Shown: piece by piece, positions 25,760 to 37,212 of the stretch
Layout of the letters: every line of letters starts with the position of its first letter
Position numbering within the stretch: the first letter of the stretch is position 1
Assembly (NCBI GenBank): GCA_012295275.1
Contig: CM022677.1
Location: 11,590,074 to 11,654,073 of the forward strand
DNA from: Chrysomallon squamiferum
Taxonomy: Eukaryota > Mollusca > Gastropoda > Neomphalida > Peltospiridae
Direction: 5' to 3'
Length of the DNA stretch: 64,000 nucleotides
Position numbers and translations under genes: made by a program
The notes under the pieces: generated by a model
Databases searched by the model: none
Told to the model about the DNA's origin: nothing
Seen by the model: only the letters and a program-made list of their open reading frames with translations

Positions 25760-25810
25760 CATACTAGTGGTAATATATGCCAAATAGAGGAAAATTATTA
25801 ATGAATTAAT

Positions 25811-25880
<70 letters not shown>
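25671..25880. repeat. Two (ATT)n tracts
   Basis: Tracts at 25671-25756 and 25817-25880, separated by about 60 bases. Confidence 0.95.
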
Positions 25881-26855
25881 TAAATAAATCATGTAGACTG
25901 TCTAAAACCTTTTTATGAGGATGCTAATGATCTACCTTTTATTTTTTTATTTTGTCTTGAAAGTGAACACCTTCCAATATTTCTTATGTGTAATGTATTT
26001 ATTTCTAATGCAGGAAAATTTGAACATGAACAGAAGTTTAAATGTTTTACAACAAATATAAAGAAAGCTAACAAAGGGTTGAGAAATGGAAAAATGATCA
26101 GTTAATTTTACTTGAATTCTTTCAGTAGATGTTTTCACTTGTCACCAGTAATCTATGTTTAGTTACAACGGGAAGGTCTACGTTGTTCAAGGCCACCGAG
26201 AGACGTCCTGTCCGTCTCTTTACAATAATCTCTTACGTCTACAAATCGTGCTGGGGATGGGTATTGAAATTGTAAGTTTCAAAACGTCTTTTATTTATAT
26301 GAGAACTTAAAATTACTTTAGAGATTATCAGTTATATTATTAAATAAACATGGAATTTCATTCTTGATTAAGTTACTTTTCTCAGATATCTTATATATTC
26401 TTAATTACATAATTTTATAAACTTGAATTTTAGATTAATCATGTAATTTCATGTAGGGAGAGATGTAAATTGTGTCGCGGAATGTCATGTTACTGTGGTC
26501 ATAAAACAAAGTATCACATTGTGACACTGAAAGGTGCACAGTTAATTTTCAGTAAATTCAATACAGTAATAAATACAGTATTCATCTAGCACTTCACGCG
26601 TTTCTGTATAGTCTTATTATTGTTAATAATAAAATAACTTATTATTAAAGACCATAATTAATCAGTATATAAGGACATTAATTTTTTTGGAAAAAAAAAA
26701 TTTAATATTAATATTAATAGTCGTTTATAATAAAATATTTCCTTTTTCTGAGGCCTAGAATTGTTTTTGATCAGAGGACTGGTAAATTCATAATAAACAA
26801 CAACAAAATTCGGTCGATCTGTTTTGTCATATGTTAGCTGAAGGCGTTTTTCAGG

Positions 26856-27830
26856 TTTCTGAATAAAAACCAAACATTAAATCTAAAACCAAGGGTTTAT
26901 TTTAATATTATCACCGAAAAATATAGGAGGAAAATGTATATACGCAATCTGTGCGGGTGTGTGTATGTGTGTGTCCATATGTATCTGTCTGTATAAAAAT
27001 GTTAAATTATCCTAATGTGAAAAAGGACTCAGTATTTTTATTGAAATGTACGCAAACTAATAAAAACATGTTCCTTATACCAGTTCAGGTCTTTTGTTTT
27101 ATGATTTACAGTCAGCGATAGATTACTGTTACAGAAATGTATCAACATTATTAATTGTAAACAACAAATGTATATTTCTCTGTTCAAAAGACAGCAGGTA
27201 CAGATCTAGGTGTGGTGATTTAACATATTTGTGTGATGAGAAAATACCCCACATGTTCTTTTACACCTCTACCATATAACACTTTCGATTTATTTTTGTT
27301 CTCTCACACTCACTGCCTGAAATAAAAAATAACAGTTACGAAGTAAAATTTCTCAAACAGATTGTCATAGAATTTTATAGTATTTTTAAAGATTGGGTAA
27401 GAGAGAGATAACGATGAAGGCACCGAGAAAGATACAATGAGATAGAGAAAAAAAATAAGGAAGATGATCAAAGAGAAAGAAATAAAAAAGTTTAGTCAAC
27501 AGAAGACCGCAAAGCGGGATCGCATTATTAAATTTGTTTTTTCTTTTTTTTAATATTTTTTTTACTACATTAGTTTTCTGAGTAAAGACCAAACTTTAAT
27601 TTTAAAAGCAAGGGTTCATCTTAATATTATCGCCGAAAAGAATAGGAGGAAAATGTCAAAAAATAAATAGATGAGTATTTTAAAGACGTTCTTTGATTCA
27701 AATGGAAATTTTTATATTTAATCATTTCAATATTGAAAAATAAGCGAGAAAGATATAATGAGAGAGCGAGAAAAAAAAATAAGGAAGATGACCTAAGAGA
27801 AATAAATAAAAGTGAAATCGAAAAGGTACA
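26856..27830. repeat. Local diverged duplications of about 100 bp
   Basis: The segment at 27572-27665 (ending AATAGGAGGAAAATGT) repeats 26856-26940, and 27428-27500 (GAGAAAGATACAATGAGA...) repeats 27747-27820. They are not tandem in phase and carry no gene. Confidence 0.65.
27109..27279 (+). CDS. Possible small cysteine-containing exon
   Basis: An acceptor-like tract (TTTATGATTTACAG) is followed by an open frame to a stop at 27277-27279: SAIDYCYRNVSTLLIVNN, then CIFLCSKDSRYRSRCG and LTYLCDEKIPHM. Five cysteines in about 56 residues is unusual for chance AT-rich sequence. An internal donor-like GCAG|GTACAG occurs near 27195. Not recognised; no neighbouring exon found. Confidence 0.2.
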   Translation, partial: QSAIDYCYRNVSTLLIVNNKCIFLCSKDSRYRSRCGDLTYLCDEKIPHMFFYTSTI

Positions 27831-28559
27831 AAAAACCAACAACATTCTGTCTTTTTCCTGAGACTGTGTACAAACTGATAAAGTTCCTCACTTATTACAA
27901 TCAATCATTAATCATTCTGCTGTGGTAATACAAAAAACAATCTCTTATAATATATTTTTAAAGAAAGGTTCAACTTTCGTTGTTGTTTTTTTGACCCGCC
28001 ACATCCAAAATATTACTTCGTTTCCTGTCAGAGTATGAAGACGTTCATTAAAAAATAAAAATGATAAAAATTAATATTAAGAAATTAAAATAAAATGAAA
28101 TCCGAGTGAAATATTCGATAAAAGAAAACACACACACAAACACACATGCACTTGCACACATTTTGTGTTATGGTTAATCTTTAAACTAACAGGTCTCAGC
28201 TTATATTCAGAATTAATTATGAATTACTACACTGTTTAACCAATATTTTAACTAGCACTATTTCCAGAAAATATCTAAAATGTGCTTAGACTATATTTTA
28301 TTTTACTGAATATCAGCTAAACACAATTGTTAGCAAAGCTAACAGTAATAAAATACACTTTAATATCATAAAAGTATCACTATTTTATTTTATTTTATTT
28401 TATTTTTTTTTTTTTTTTTTTTTTTTCATCTTTTTTTTTTTTTCTCTCTTTTTTGGCTTGGGTTTTGTGACGTCAGTTATGGGCTGTGAAGACAGTGTTA
28501 TTGACGTTCCTACACAAAATAGCTGAAAATTTCGTAAACGAACGTTCGTAAAGGAAACT
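27831..28559. other. AT-rich stretch, nothing recognised
   Basis: Contains short CA words (28129-28150) and a long T-run with ATTTT repeats (28380-28445). No gene, RNA or element is supported. Confidence 0.6.
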
Positions 28560-28564
28560 CGTAA

Positions 28565-28640
28565 TCTTATAATCTTTTAAAGTCACTTCATCTGCTGAAA
28601 CTGATAATTTAATAAGGTAAGAGTTTCTTCACCATATATA
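28565..28640 (+). repeat. Dispersed repeat ending in a donor-like site, first copy
   Basis: The block TCACTTCATCTGCTGAAAC, then AATTTAATAAGGTAAGAGTT, recurs at 30668-30745 with small differences. The shared AAG|GTAAGAG is a near-perfect splice donor. The function is unknown. Confidence 0.55.
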
Positions 28641-29002
28641 AGAAATATCAGATTCTTGTAGCCCTATTCTTGGAGTATCAAGCAACAGTGCTAGAACAGT
28701 TTTGGAAAATTCACTAATCGTAACGACAAACGTCAGCCATTTTTTCTTTTTTCTGTTCCGTATAATTACAATATCAATCCAAGGTTGACTGAGTAGAGAT
28801 CGGATACATAACTGATCAGTCCTTATCACTTACTAGATGTAAATTTTCTAATTGTTTGAAACACAATAGTAATTAATTGATGAAAGCATATTGTGAGTGC
28901 TTGATTAATAATTTTGTTCAGTTCGAGATGAATGTTATTCACTTTGTTAGTAACTACACATTCTTGTCTTCTTTAATTTTACTTACAGACAAATAATGAT
29001 TA

Positions 29003-29034
<32 letters not shown>

Positions 29035-29133
29035 ATGGAAAATAAACTAGGCAGTTGCTGTTTTAGTTATTATCAGCTGCATTTTACAGTATTTTATTTT
29101 TTCCTGAACCTTCATCTGTCAACTTTTTTTCAG

Positions 29134-29163
29134 CTGTTCTGTCATGTTGTCAGTAGCAGTGAT
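29134..29163 (+). CDS. Possible 30-nt microexon
   Basis: A strong acceptor (CAACTTTTTTTCAG) and a consensus donor (GAT|GTGAGTAC) enclose exactly 30 bases, which read LFCHVVSSSD in phase 0. The splice signals are good but nothing confirms use. It would belong to a + strand gene that includes the possible exons at 30110 and 31090, although the phases do not join simply. Confidence 0.2.
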
Positions 29164-29619
29164 GTGAGTACTTTTCTTAATTTGTCTTTTGAATGAGAAA
29201 GATTTGGGGCAGTTAATTATTTTAATTATAATCTTTCTTTGTTTTTCAGTATTTTTTATTGAAATTCTCTTAACTCCAGGTTAACATTTGAACTTTTGTA
29301 TAAAATCGGGAAACATTTCACACAAAAAACAGAATATTAAAAATAGTTTTTACACATGCTAGAATTAATACACATTTCTAATTGTAACTAAGAAATAAAT
29401 AAGAATTACATGACAAATAATGTTTTTAAAAATGAAAAGGAAACAATCTTTTAATTGGTAATTATAACAAATGTGTGTAGTTAAGTAAGTTTAATTAATG
29501 TGTTTCACATACAAGTGTTTCAGAGTACTACTGGTGATGTAGCCTGTCTCCATTACCAGATTGGCAGCCATGTTCCAGCTTGATTCAGAAAAAAGGCAGG
29601 TGATAAATATATATTTAAA

Positions 29620-29621
<2 letters not shown>

Positions 29622-29676
<55 letters not shown>

Positions 29677-29677
29677 C
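29622..29677. repeat. (AAT)n microsatellite
   Basis: An AAT tract of about 55 bases, followed by A-runs at 29708-29740. Confidence 0.95.
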
Positions 29678-30109
29678 ATAATAATGACTGTTAAGCAATC
29701 ACTAACTGAAAAAAAAAAAAAAAAATAAAAAAAAAAGAAATAGAAAACTATAGAACTTGAATAAAGTAAATAACAAAGAAAAAAATAAAACATTTTCAAA
29801 AATACGTTATAAAATATGCACAAGATGAACATATGGTTGCAATGATGGCTTGGATTTCATGTGATGTCTTTCTCTACTTCCATTTGAAAAAAGAAAATGA
29901 AGTGATGCATAAAACATTCTTATAGCATTGGTGTCTTTCTTATTGTTTTTGTATAGTTATTAAATGTAGCAGTTTTTTAAAAATTAAATTACATTCATTT
30001 TTACTGAGGGGAATGAGAGAGAACTACATTTGGATGTTTAGTGTAATTTTGTATATTGAAACTGTAATATGGAAATTTAATATCATACACTGCCTGTTTT
30101 TTCTTTCAG

Positions 30110-30183
30110 AACCAGTTCTGGATGACAACAAAATCATCTCTTTGATGACAGGTGCCAACAAAAGGGAACAAAGTCTGTACTAG
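30110..30183 (+). CDS. Possible short exon (PVLDDNKIISLMTG)
   Basis: After TTTTTTCTTTCAG the frame reads PVLDDNKIISLMTG. A donor ACAG|GTGCCA at 30151/30152 would close a 42-base exon; read through, the frame goes on to ANKREQSLY-stop at 30183. The amino-acid composition looks protein-like but I recognise no family. Confidence 0.25.
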
Positions 30184-30667
30184 TAGTAACAGCTTGTTGT
30201 TGTTGATGATGATGATGTTTTGTTCTGGTTATGGAAATATTTGAAACTGTCAGCCACTATGCTTTATATAACTTTATATTTTCATGATTTTTGTTTTGTA
30301 CAGTAGGTGCAAAGAGAATATGCAAGATAGAATATGTAACTGTTGTGTTGCAGGTACCAAAATTAAAATATCCAAACACTTTCAGACATCTTAATCTCTT
30401 TCTCTTTATTTTCTGCGAAAGTTAAGTATTTTCAAAATGTTCACACTAGCTAATTCATCTCTGAAAGTAGTGTTTTATATGTGTTCCTTTTTATATTTCT
30501 AAATCTTCAGCCAGTTAGTACAGCACTGACAATCAAAACAATATAATATTTAAAAAAAATCCACAATTTGAAAAGCTTACAGCATTGTTAAATATGACAT
30601 TCTAATTTCATTTTTATTTTTAAAATTCTTCACAAAATGTTTCTAACGCATTTTAAAAACCGTTCAA

Positions 30668-30745
30668 TGTCACTTCATCTTCTGAGAGTGGTAATTTAAT
30701 AAGGTAAGAGTTTCATCATGTATATTGGATAGAGGATCCTTGTCT
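30668..30745 (+). repeat. Dispersed repeat ending in a donor-like site, second copy
   Basis: Diverged copy of 28565-28640. The donor-like AAG|GTAAGAG is unchanged. Confidence 0.55.
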
Positions 30746-31089
30746 CCTTAATCTTTGAGTATCCGGTTGTTAGATGAAAAGACAATATTTTTATAGCCAA
30801 ATACTATCACAAGTGCCATACAGTTTTCAGGTTCATGGCTGTTGTATTAAAATTATGATTACCATTGTCTGATGAATAATGTAATCCAGTATAAGAATAG
30901 GTGAACAGTTTCCAGAACCCAAGTGCTCTTTGAGAATTCTGAAACTTTTGTTGTAGAACAAGGTTGCTGAAATTTGTATGTTTGATGGTGTAGATGTCTG
31001 AAATGGTTGTCATGGTAACTGTTGTTCTTGGCAAGGCTGTGTAATTTAACTTTCTTGTCTTTGCTGTTCTGCTTGGTTTTGTTTTGTAG

Positions 31090-31185
31090 CCGTATCCAAA
31101 GAAAGGTGCCGATTTTTTGGCTCCTGATGTTTCTTGTTCACCACTGAACAGTGGCTTCTACTTCAGTCAGAGGCTTTTGACTTAA
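31090..31185 (+). CDS. Possible 3'-terminal exon
   Basis: A long pyrimidine tract and TTTTGTAG acceptor precede an open 31-codon frame (PYPKKGADFLAPDVSC, then NSGFYFSQRLLT-stop) in phase 0. An AATAAA polyadenylation signal follows at 31277-31282, about 95 bases after the stop. Residue composition is normal and not low-complexity. I do not recognise the protein and cannot connect it with certainty to exons upstream. Confidence 0.3.
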   Translation, partial: PYPKKGADFLAPDVSCSPLNSGFYFSQRLLT

Positions 31186-31282
31186 AGTATGAGTTTAGGA
31201 GTAAAGTAAATAAACTTTCACTTTTGCATTGTATAACTTTAAACAAATATGTTTTTATTGAACTGAAAGCAACAAAAATAAA

Positions 31283-32626
31283 GGATAATTATTTAATACG
31301 CCTTAAAAGAAAAGATTAGAAACAAGGTAGACCTTTAATAAAACAATTTATTTATGTCAACTTAAATCTAACATTGAAAAATGACTCTTCTGAAAAACTG
31401 TACAATTCTAATCAATGATCCCAGAATCATTTCCAGAAGATTCGTAAATGCACATTTTGTACTTCCTGTAAATATCCATTCTTTGTTTAATCACTGATCA
31501 GATGGTTCTGCCAACTTCGACATCTCTTAATACAATTACATCATGAACTGGAGAATGTTTTGAGTCTTCTATCAGTGTGTTGCTTCTCTCTGTCTAATAT
31601 ATCTGATAATTTTAACATGCACTTCTGTATGTAATTCATTATTATTATTATTATTATTTTTTCTTTTGTTACTGTCCACAAACATAGTATTGGTATTTTA
31701 TTACTATTTGAGGATGTTATTTTCTCTTTGATGAAATGAGAGCCAGAAAAATCTTGTTTGTCAAAATCGTTAATTGATGTAAATCATTCCTATGTTGTCT
31801 TTCATAAAATTCTTCTCCTTCCACTGATAACTCTAAAGGTGTGGTGTTCTACTTTATCCCTGACATATTTGATAATTATTTTAACAATAATTTTAGTCAT
31901 TTGTTTTTTTCTATGTGATCATATTGAAACCAGTGATATACATATTTATATATCATTAACACATTTTTTTATTCTGTTTTATTTTATCTCTTACCTGATG
32001 TAGTGGCTTTCCTAGGTGAATTTCAGAGCTAGAATTGTTTTCAGTAATTTCTTGTGAGAAGTAGCCATGTGAAAACATATTTAGTGGAAAAGATAATATG
32101 ATAATAAACAAGGGAATGGGAAAATGTTCATGCAGATTTTTGTGATGAACACTTTCCCTATATGCACTACCTCACAGAAAATTAAAGACTGGCATTCAAA
32201 GCAATCATAGCGAAATTTCATATGTTTGTTAAAATTAAGACTATAAAACAATACACATTCATTCATCTTTTTTTTAAAGTAATTTTATTATTGATTGGCA
32301 TCTGAAACAGTGAAAAAGAATAAAATCTCGTTTCTCAAATATTTTCCAGTTTATAGCATAACATCTCAAATTTAATCTTTTCGAAATTTCAGCACATCAA
32401 TGTTCTCAGTTAATAAAAAAAAAACTGAATTAAGACTGTTCCAAGTTTCAGTTTGTAAGTTCCCTATTAATAAGAAAATTGAATTTCAACCATTCAGAAT
32501 TTCAGTTCTTCAATATTCCCTATTAATAAGAAAACAGAATTTAAACTTCAATATTTAAAATCAGAACTTGAACCAATTTATCAGTGTTTTTTGATTAGTA
32601 AGAAATGTGAATTACTACTGTTCCAC
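31283..32626. other. AT-rich stretch, nothing recognised
   Basis: No exon, repeat array or element is supported; short ATT repeats occur near 31640. A short motif (CTATTAATAAGAAAA...GAATTT) repeats at about 32463, 32518 and 32583, flanked by TTTCAG-like words, forming a weak degenerate tandem repeat. Confidence 0.5.
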
Positions 32627-32718
32627 TTTTCCACCACCAACTTAGTACTCTTCCTCATTTTAATCAAGAAGTTTAGCTAATCCAAAATCTGTAATCTTCA
32701 TCTGATTCGGGGTTTGTG
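32627..32718 (-). pseudogene. ERBB: ErbB/EGFR-type kinase exon with two stop codons
   Basis: A TTTGTACAG acceptor leads into (x)QTPNQMKITDFGLAKLLD. The DFG motif within KITDFGLAKLL preceded by a TP pair is the activation-loop signature of the ErbB receptor tyrosine kinase family. The frame then reads stop-NEEEY-stop-VGGGK and meets a GT (AAA|GTGGAA) at the place where the family has GGK before the next exon. Both stops are TAA and could each come from CAA (Gln) by one C-to-T change. The rest of the kinase domain (P-loop, HRD loop, substrate lobe) is not in the surrounding sequence, so this is an isolated dead exon, not a working receptor. Confidence 0.8.
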
Positions 32719-33228
32719 CTGTACAAAGATAAAGAAATAAGATAAATATATAATTATTATTATTATTATTGTTATTGGTGTTACTTGTCCAAGGGGTAGA
32801 TATCCTAGGGTTTGGTTGTCCAGGGCAGATATTACCAACTCCATATAAATATTTTACAAATAAATATCTGCATTCTATTACTATCATCACCGTCATCATC
32901 ATTGCCTCGTTTACATCATCATCACTGCTGTCTTCTACATTATCATCATCATCATCATCATGGTATCTTTTACATCATGATCATCATCACTGCCATTTTC
33001 TACATCAACATCGTCATCACCATCACCATTATTATTAATACTATGAACATAAGAATAAGAAACGGTTAAGTTCAGCCATAGCAGCAGAATAAAATATATA
33101 ATAGAATAGTAAAATATATAGATGAATAAATATTTCTATTTTTGATCAGTAGAATAAAAAAAATAACAGATGGATACCAGTTGAAGGAAAACTAATACAC
33201 TTAGAGTGATGTTGTAAGGCTTCAAATA
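32719..33228. other. Triplet-rich AT stretch (ATC/CAT, ATT)
   Basis: Imperfect ATT tract near 32750-32775 and CATCAT-rich sequence at 32885-33030. The frames across it are runs of His, Ser and Ile from low complexity. Confidence 0.75.
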
Positions 33229-33501
33229 TTACTCATATCCTAGTAGGAGACAAAATTCTATTAGCAAAGAAGTTTTTCCAAACTGGAGAAGTAAATATAC
33301 GACTGATAACAGACTGACTGTTAATGTGTCCAGCTGGAAAATTTCGTCCGACTTTCCTGACTCTGAGACGTGGCAATTTCCATGTCTTGTGTGCACGAAG
33401 ATGGTGAATCTTTCAGAGCAAACTGGACAATTTATTCTGCTTCTAGACCACCTCAACAAACAGCTGAAAAAAAAAAACCTCATGTAAACACGAGTCTTCA
33501 T
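33229..33501 (-). other. Open frame of 90 codons, not recognised
   Basis: Contains RSRINCPVCSERFTIF and RHGNCHVSESGKSDEIFQL with normal composition, followed by a hydrophobic end and a stop. No domain match or splice signal is convincing. It lies upstream (on the same strand) of the ErbB exon, but its sequence does not look like kinase. Confidence 0.2.
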
Positions 33502-33561
33502 GACATTTATCTAAAAGGTCTTCTAAAATTCTTCTGACTTATCTAATTCAGGTTTTGTGGT

Positions 33562-33800
33562 GATTCAGCAGTGGTGGTTGATGCTGATGTTGATTACCCT
33601 GGTCTTTCTCCACGTGATGTTTCTCCAGAGAAATATTTTGAAGTTTCAGGCTGTGTTGATTCAGCAGTGGTGGGTGATGCTGATGATGTCCCTGGTCTTT
33701 CTGCTCTGTGATGTTTCTCCAGAGTCACATTTAGCAGTTTCAGACTGTTGTATTGATTCAGCAGTGTGGGTGATGCTGATATTGATGTCCCCAGTCTTTC
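33562..33800. repeat. 97-bp tandem repeat running into the gap
   Basis: The word GATTCAGCAGTG starts at 33562, 33658 and 33755, and each unit also contains CCTGGTCTTTCT-like and TGATGTTTCTCCAGAG words. About two and a half units are visible before the N run, so the gap probably hides more units. Confidence 0.9.
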
Positions 33801-34000
33801 NNNNNNNNNNNNNNNNNNNNNNNNNNNNNNNNNNNNNNNNNNNNNNNNNNNNNNNNNNNNNNNNNNNNNNNNNNNNNNNNNNNNNNNNNNNNNNNNNNNN
33901 NNNNNNNNNNNNNNNNNNNNNNNNNNNNNNNNNNNNNNNNNNNNNNNNNNNNNNNNNNNNNNNNNNNNNNNNNNNNNNNNNNNNNNNNNNNNNNNNNNNN
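33801..34000. other. Assembly gap, exactly 200 N
   Basis: Placeholder of the same size as the gap at 968-1167, placed inside a tandem repeat. Confidence 0.98.
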
Positions 34001-34069
34001 AACAAAATAACAAAAAGAAATCACATAGAAATATATTTTGTTTTCAATAAATGAAGCGACGAGAGATTA

Positions 34070-34834
34070 TTAGAGATATCATAAGTCTGCTGAATATAGA
34101 TCATTCACTCCATTTACTGAATTCACTAAAATGATTTTATTTAAACCTATATATTATTTTTATTTCTATTTAACATAACTGTTTCTTTATAATATATATA
34201 TATGCCTCTTTTACTCTTGTTTAATTATTCTTTCTTAATTATTATATTTATTTATCATTTTAATTAGTGTTATTGTAGTTATTGTTCTTATTTTTATCGT
34301 TAATCTCGTTATTTGAGATATTATTACTCAAAAAAAGAAACAATTATCAATAGATATACAGACACACGCACAGACATAGAAAAGAATCTGGTTACACCTG
34401 TTTGCCTTACATAAGTTGATATGTATGTAGTTAAATATCAGAGAGATACACTGAAGATAGCTAGAGATGGATATAGAAATAGACAGACATTTTACATTTC
34501 ATAGGCAAATGAACATGTTTGTATATGAGTTATAATATAATATTAACCTCGCTTTTGACATCTTTTCTTTTATTGGTCATTTTAATCTCTCTGTCGGTCT
34601 GTCTATCCATCTATATATCTATATGTCTGTCTGTCTGACTGTCTATATCTCTGTCTGTCTATCTATCCTCCTACCTATCTACCTCTCGGACTGTAGAGAT
34701 AATGCAGGTGTAGCTGTAATTATAACTTCAGTAATTTTGTTATAAACACTGCAGAAAATATTGATAATAAACCAGCGATGATATTTTATCTCACTGGGAG
34801 AGATTCTGTGTATTCTGAAAATACTGAAGGATCT

Positions 34835-34865
<31 letters not shown>

Positions 34866-35043
34866 TATTCTTAACCAACTAATTAATTTGTGTTTTAATT
34901 TATATGTAAGAATCTGTGTTAAAATTTCAAGTATTTATGAAAGATACATTTGTAAATAATATGGTGAAGTTAGTTCATTTTAATATAGTAAATTTATATT
35001 TACCTCTAAATTGCAACCCCACTAACTTAACAAATAATAATAA

Positions 35044-35089
<46 letters not shown>

Positions 35090-35100
35090 GTAATGTGGAA
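34070..35100 (+). repeat. Short diverged copy E of part of the locus
   Basis: Its start (GAATATAGATCATTCACT...) matches 17975-18030 and 40850-40900. The rest follows 18840-20000 of B, including the ATTGATAATAAACCAGCGATG-type block near 34760 (C 42320). The PHD-coding segment is deleted. It is more diverged than B is from C. It contains an (AAT)n tract at 35038-35090 and leads straight into copy C. Confidence 0.75.
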
Positions 35101-35391
35101 GACATCTAATTTTGTTCATAGGCATCTTTAAAAGTTGATTCGTTATTCAACTTGTTAGTACGTACTACCAATTAATGAAAAATTAAGCTTTATTATTTAT
35201 TTATTTATTATGCAAAATAAAATTAAAGAACATGTTGTTAATTAAAAAATAAACTTGTATTTTTTCAATAAACTGTGTTTTCAATACATAATATTATAGC
35301 TGCGCCTCTGTTTAGAACATAAAAAATAGTGATGGCGGTAGGGAAGTTGAGTGTTATTATAAGTAAGTAAACATTTTCTTTCTTCTTGTAG

Positions 35392-35465
35392 ATGTAGATT
35401 TCTTTCTTTCTACGGATGGGTCACCTCCATGGGTGTCCATGGGCAAAACCGTCTTCCCGTGTGTA
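35392..35465 (+). pseudogene. Diverged VDFF-type terminal exon, first in copy C
   Basis: Preceded by TTCTTCTTGTAG. It reads DVDFFLSTDGSPPW and then loses the PSSRV ending through a one-base difference from the copy at 13521. It is an orphan because no repeat exon precedes it. Confidence 0.4.
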
Positions 35466-36487
35466 GTGGTCCAACAAGCACGACATGACAGTTGAAATGA
35501 TACGAAAAGCAGCTCAAACCACAAACTGATAAAAAAAACACCCGATGAATATAAAGTTGATAATAATTATTAAAACACTATGTTATTTACGAAACATCAT
35601 AAACGTGAAGAATGTGAACATGGTGATCAGTAAAAATAGCATTGAAATTTAGATTAATTTATTACAATAATCGGACATCTCGGTTCTTGGTTTTGTTTCG
35701 GTTTGAATAGCAAGACATATCTTTGCTGTAGACATACCTAAAATAACATGAATTACTCCGAAAATAAAAAAATAATAATTATTGATGACAATAGTTAAAA
35801 AATAAATTATAATAAAATTTAAATCACTGAAGATTTCGAGCCTACCAATTATAATTTATACTAAGCGTACATTCGGTGTTATAAAATGTTTATTTTTATA
35901 TCGATCGGAGTTGAAAATAAAAATTAATATTCGGCTAACTTCGTTTTTACGTTCGGATGTATGACGTCATCAATGCTTTGTTTACATAGATACAGTTGGC
36001 GATATTGAAGATAAGCGCATTCGAGTTAGTTCTGACTTTACTTTCCTTCTTTTTTACTTTGTATATTGAATTGCATCTGCAAGTGATGAAGGTTACATTT
36101 GTGTAGGTTTAATTTTTATATTATTAACATATTTAAGTCCAAACTGGACATATTGTTTTATTCACAGTGAGGTTGTGCTAGATTATTTTTAGATTAGATA
36201 ATCAACGATAACTGAAAACTGTGTGTATGCATTACTTTCTAACCTCTAATGCTATGATTCCTGTTTCTTATATTGTTAATATACCCTTGTCAAAATATGT
36301 TTATTTTTACACAAAAATAACAACAATCAATTACAGATAGTGTTTCGATTGTTTTTATTTAAAAAGAATAAAGGATATGTAAAACATATCTTATTATCTG
36401 ACAACTATTATTTTATTAATTCTTCCCGTCTAAAAATATTTAGTGAATGGTTTCTATAAAATACCTGAAAAGTTCTGTTATTTTCAG

Positions 36488-36626
36488 AATCCGTTTCGAA
36501 GAGTCCATGGACGTCATCCCCTTCGACGACAGAGACATTCAATCAATGGAGGCTGACCCATTCGACGACAGAGACATTCAACCAATGGAGGTTGACCCAT
36601 TCGGGGAACCCATGGATACAACCTGA
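36488..36626 (+). CDS. 13-residue-repeat exon, two repeats (copy C, first)
   Basis: The acceptor GTTATTTTCAG is followed by IRFEESMDVIPFDDRD, one further DPFDDRDIQPMEV unit and DPFGEPMDTT-stop. It has the same borders as the exon at 37213-37429. The first unit carries changes (DVIP in place of DVDP, QSMEA in place of QPMEV). Its matching second exon starts at 36771 but is cut after 25 bases by the tandem-duplication joint, so this copy has lost its 3' part. Confidence 0.5.
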
Positions 36627-36770
36627 GAATAAGGTATCGTAATAAAATATGTTGAAACATTATTATTTTTCGCAAGTATTCTCTACTTTCATATTAGACA
36701 CAGCTATACTGCGAATAAGTAATCATGATATTATATAATGAATAAACATGTTTCTTTTTTTCTTGTACAG

Positions 36771-36795
36771 GTGGATTTCTTTTGTTCTCTCGATC
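36771..36795 (+). pseudogene. Truncated VDFF exon at a tandem-duplication joint
   Basis: The acceptor TTCTTGTACAG and the first 25 bases (VDFFCSLD) are present, then the sequence jumps to TGCAAGTGATGAAGG, which also occurs at 36078. This fixes the joint of a tandem duplication of about 720 bases. Confidence 0.7.
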
Positions 36796-37212
36796 TGCAA
36801 GTGATGAAGGTTACGTTTGTGTAGGTTTAAGTTTTATATTATTAACATATTTATGTCCAAACTGGACATATTGTTTTATTCACTGTGAGGTTGTGCTAGA
36901 TTAGTTTTAGATAACTGAAAACTGTGTGTATGCATTACTTTCTGACCTCTAATGCTATGATTCCTGTTTCTGATATTGTTAATATACCATTGTCAAAATA
37001 TGTTTATTTTTACATAAAAATAACAACTATTAATTACAGATAGTGTTTAAAATGAATAAAGGAGTGTAAAATTACAGATAGTATTTAAAATGAATAAAGG
37101 AGTGTAAAACAAATCTCATTATCTGACAACTATTATTTTATTAATTATTCACGTCAAAAAATATTTAGTGAATAGTTTGTATAAAGTATTTGAACAGTTC
37201 TGTTATTTTCAG

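Larger units (their letters stand above)
23436..27060. other. AT-rich intergenic stretch with microsatellites
   Basis: Outside the duplicated locus. It holds (GT)n near 23581, (AAAT)n at 24112-24143, (CA)n at 24848-24877 and 25273-25341, and long ATT tracts at 25671-25756 and 25817-25880. I see no supportable exon. The stretch 26160-26260 is less AT-rich than its surroundings but shows no recognisable tRNA-type promoter boxes. Confidence 0.6.

Noticed and set aside
32627-32718. TAA codons in the ErbB exon read as Gln (alternative code)
   Set aside because: Other frames in the window (31090-31185 and the distal end of the TRIM frame) use TAA as stop, and an animal nuclear genome is expected to do so; nonsense mutation is simpler.
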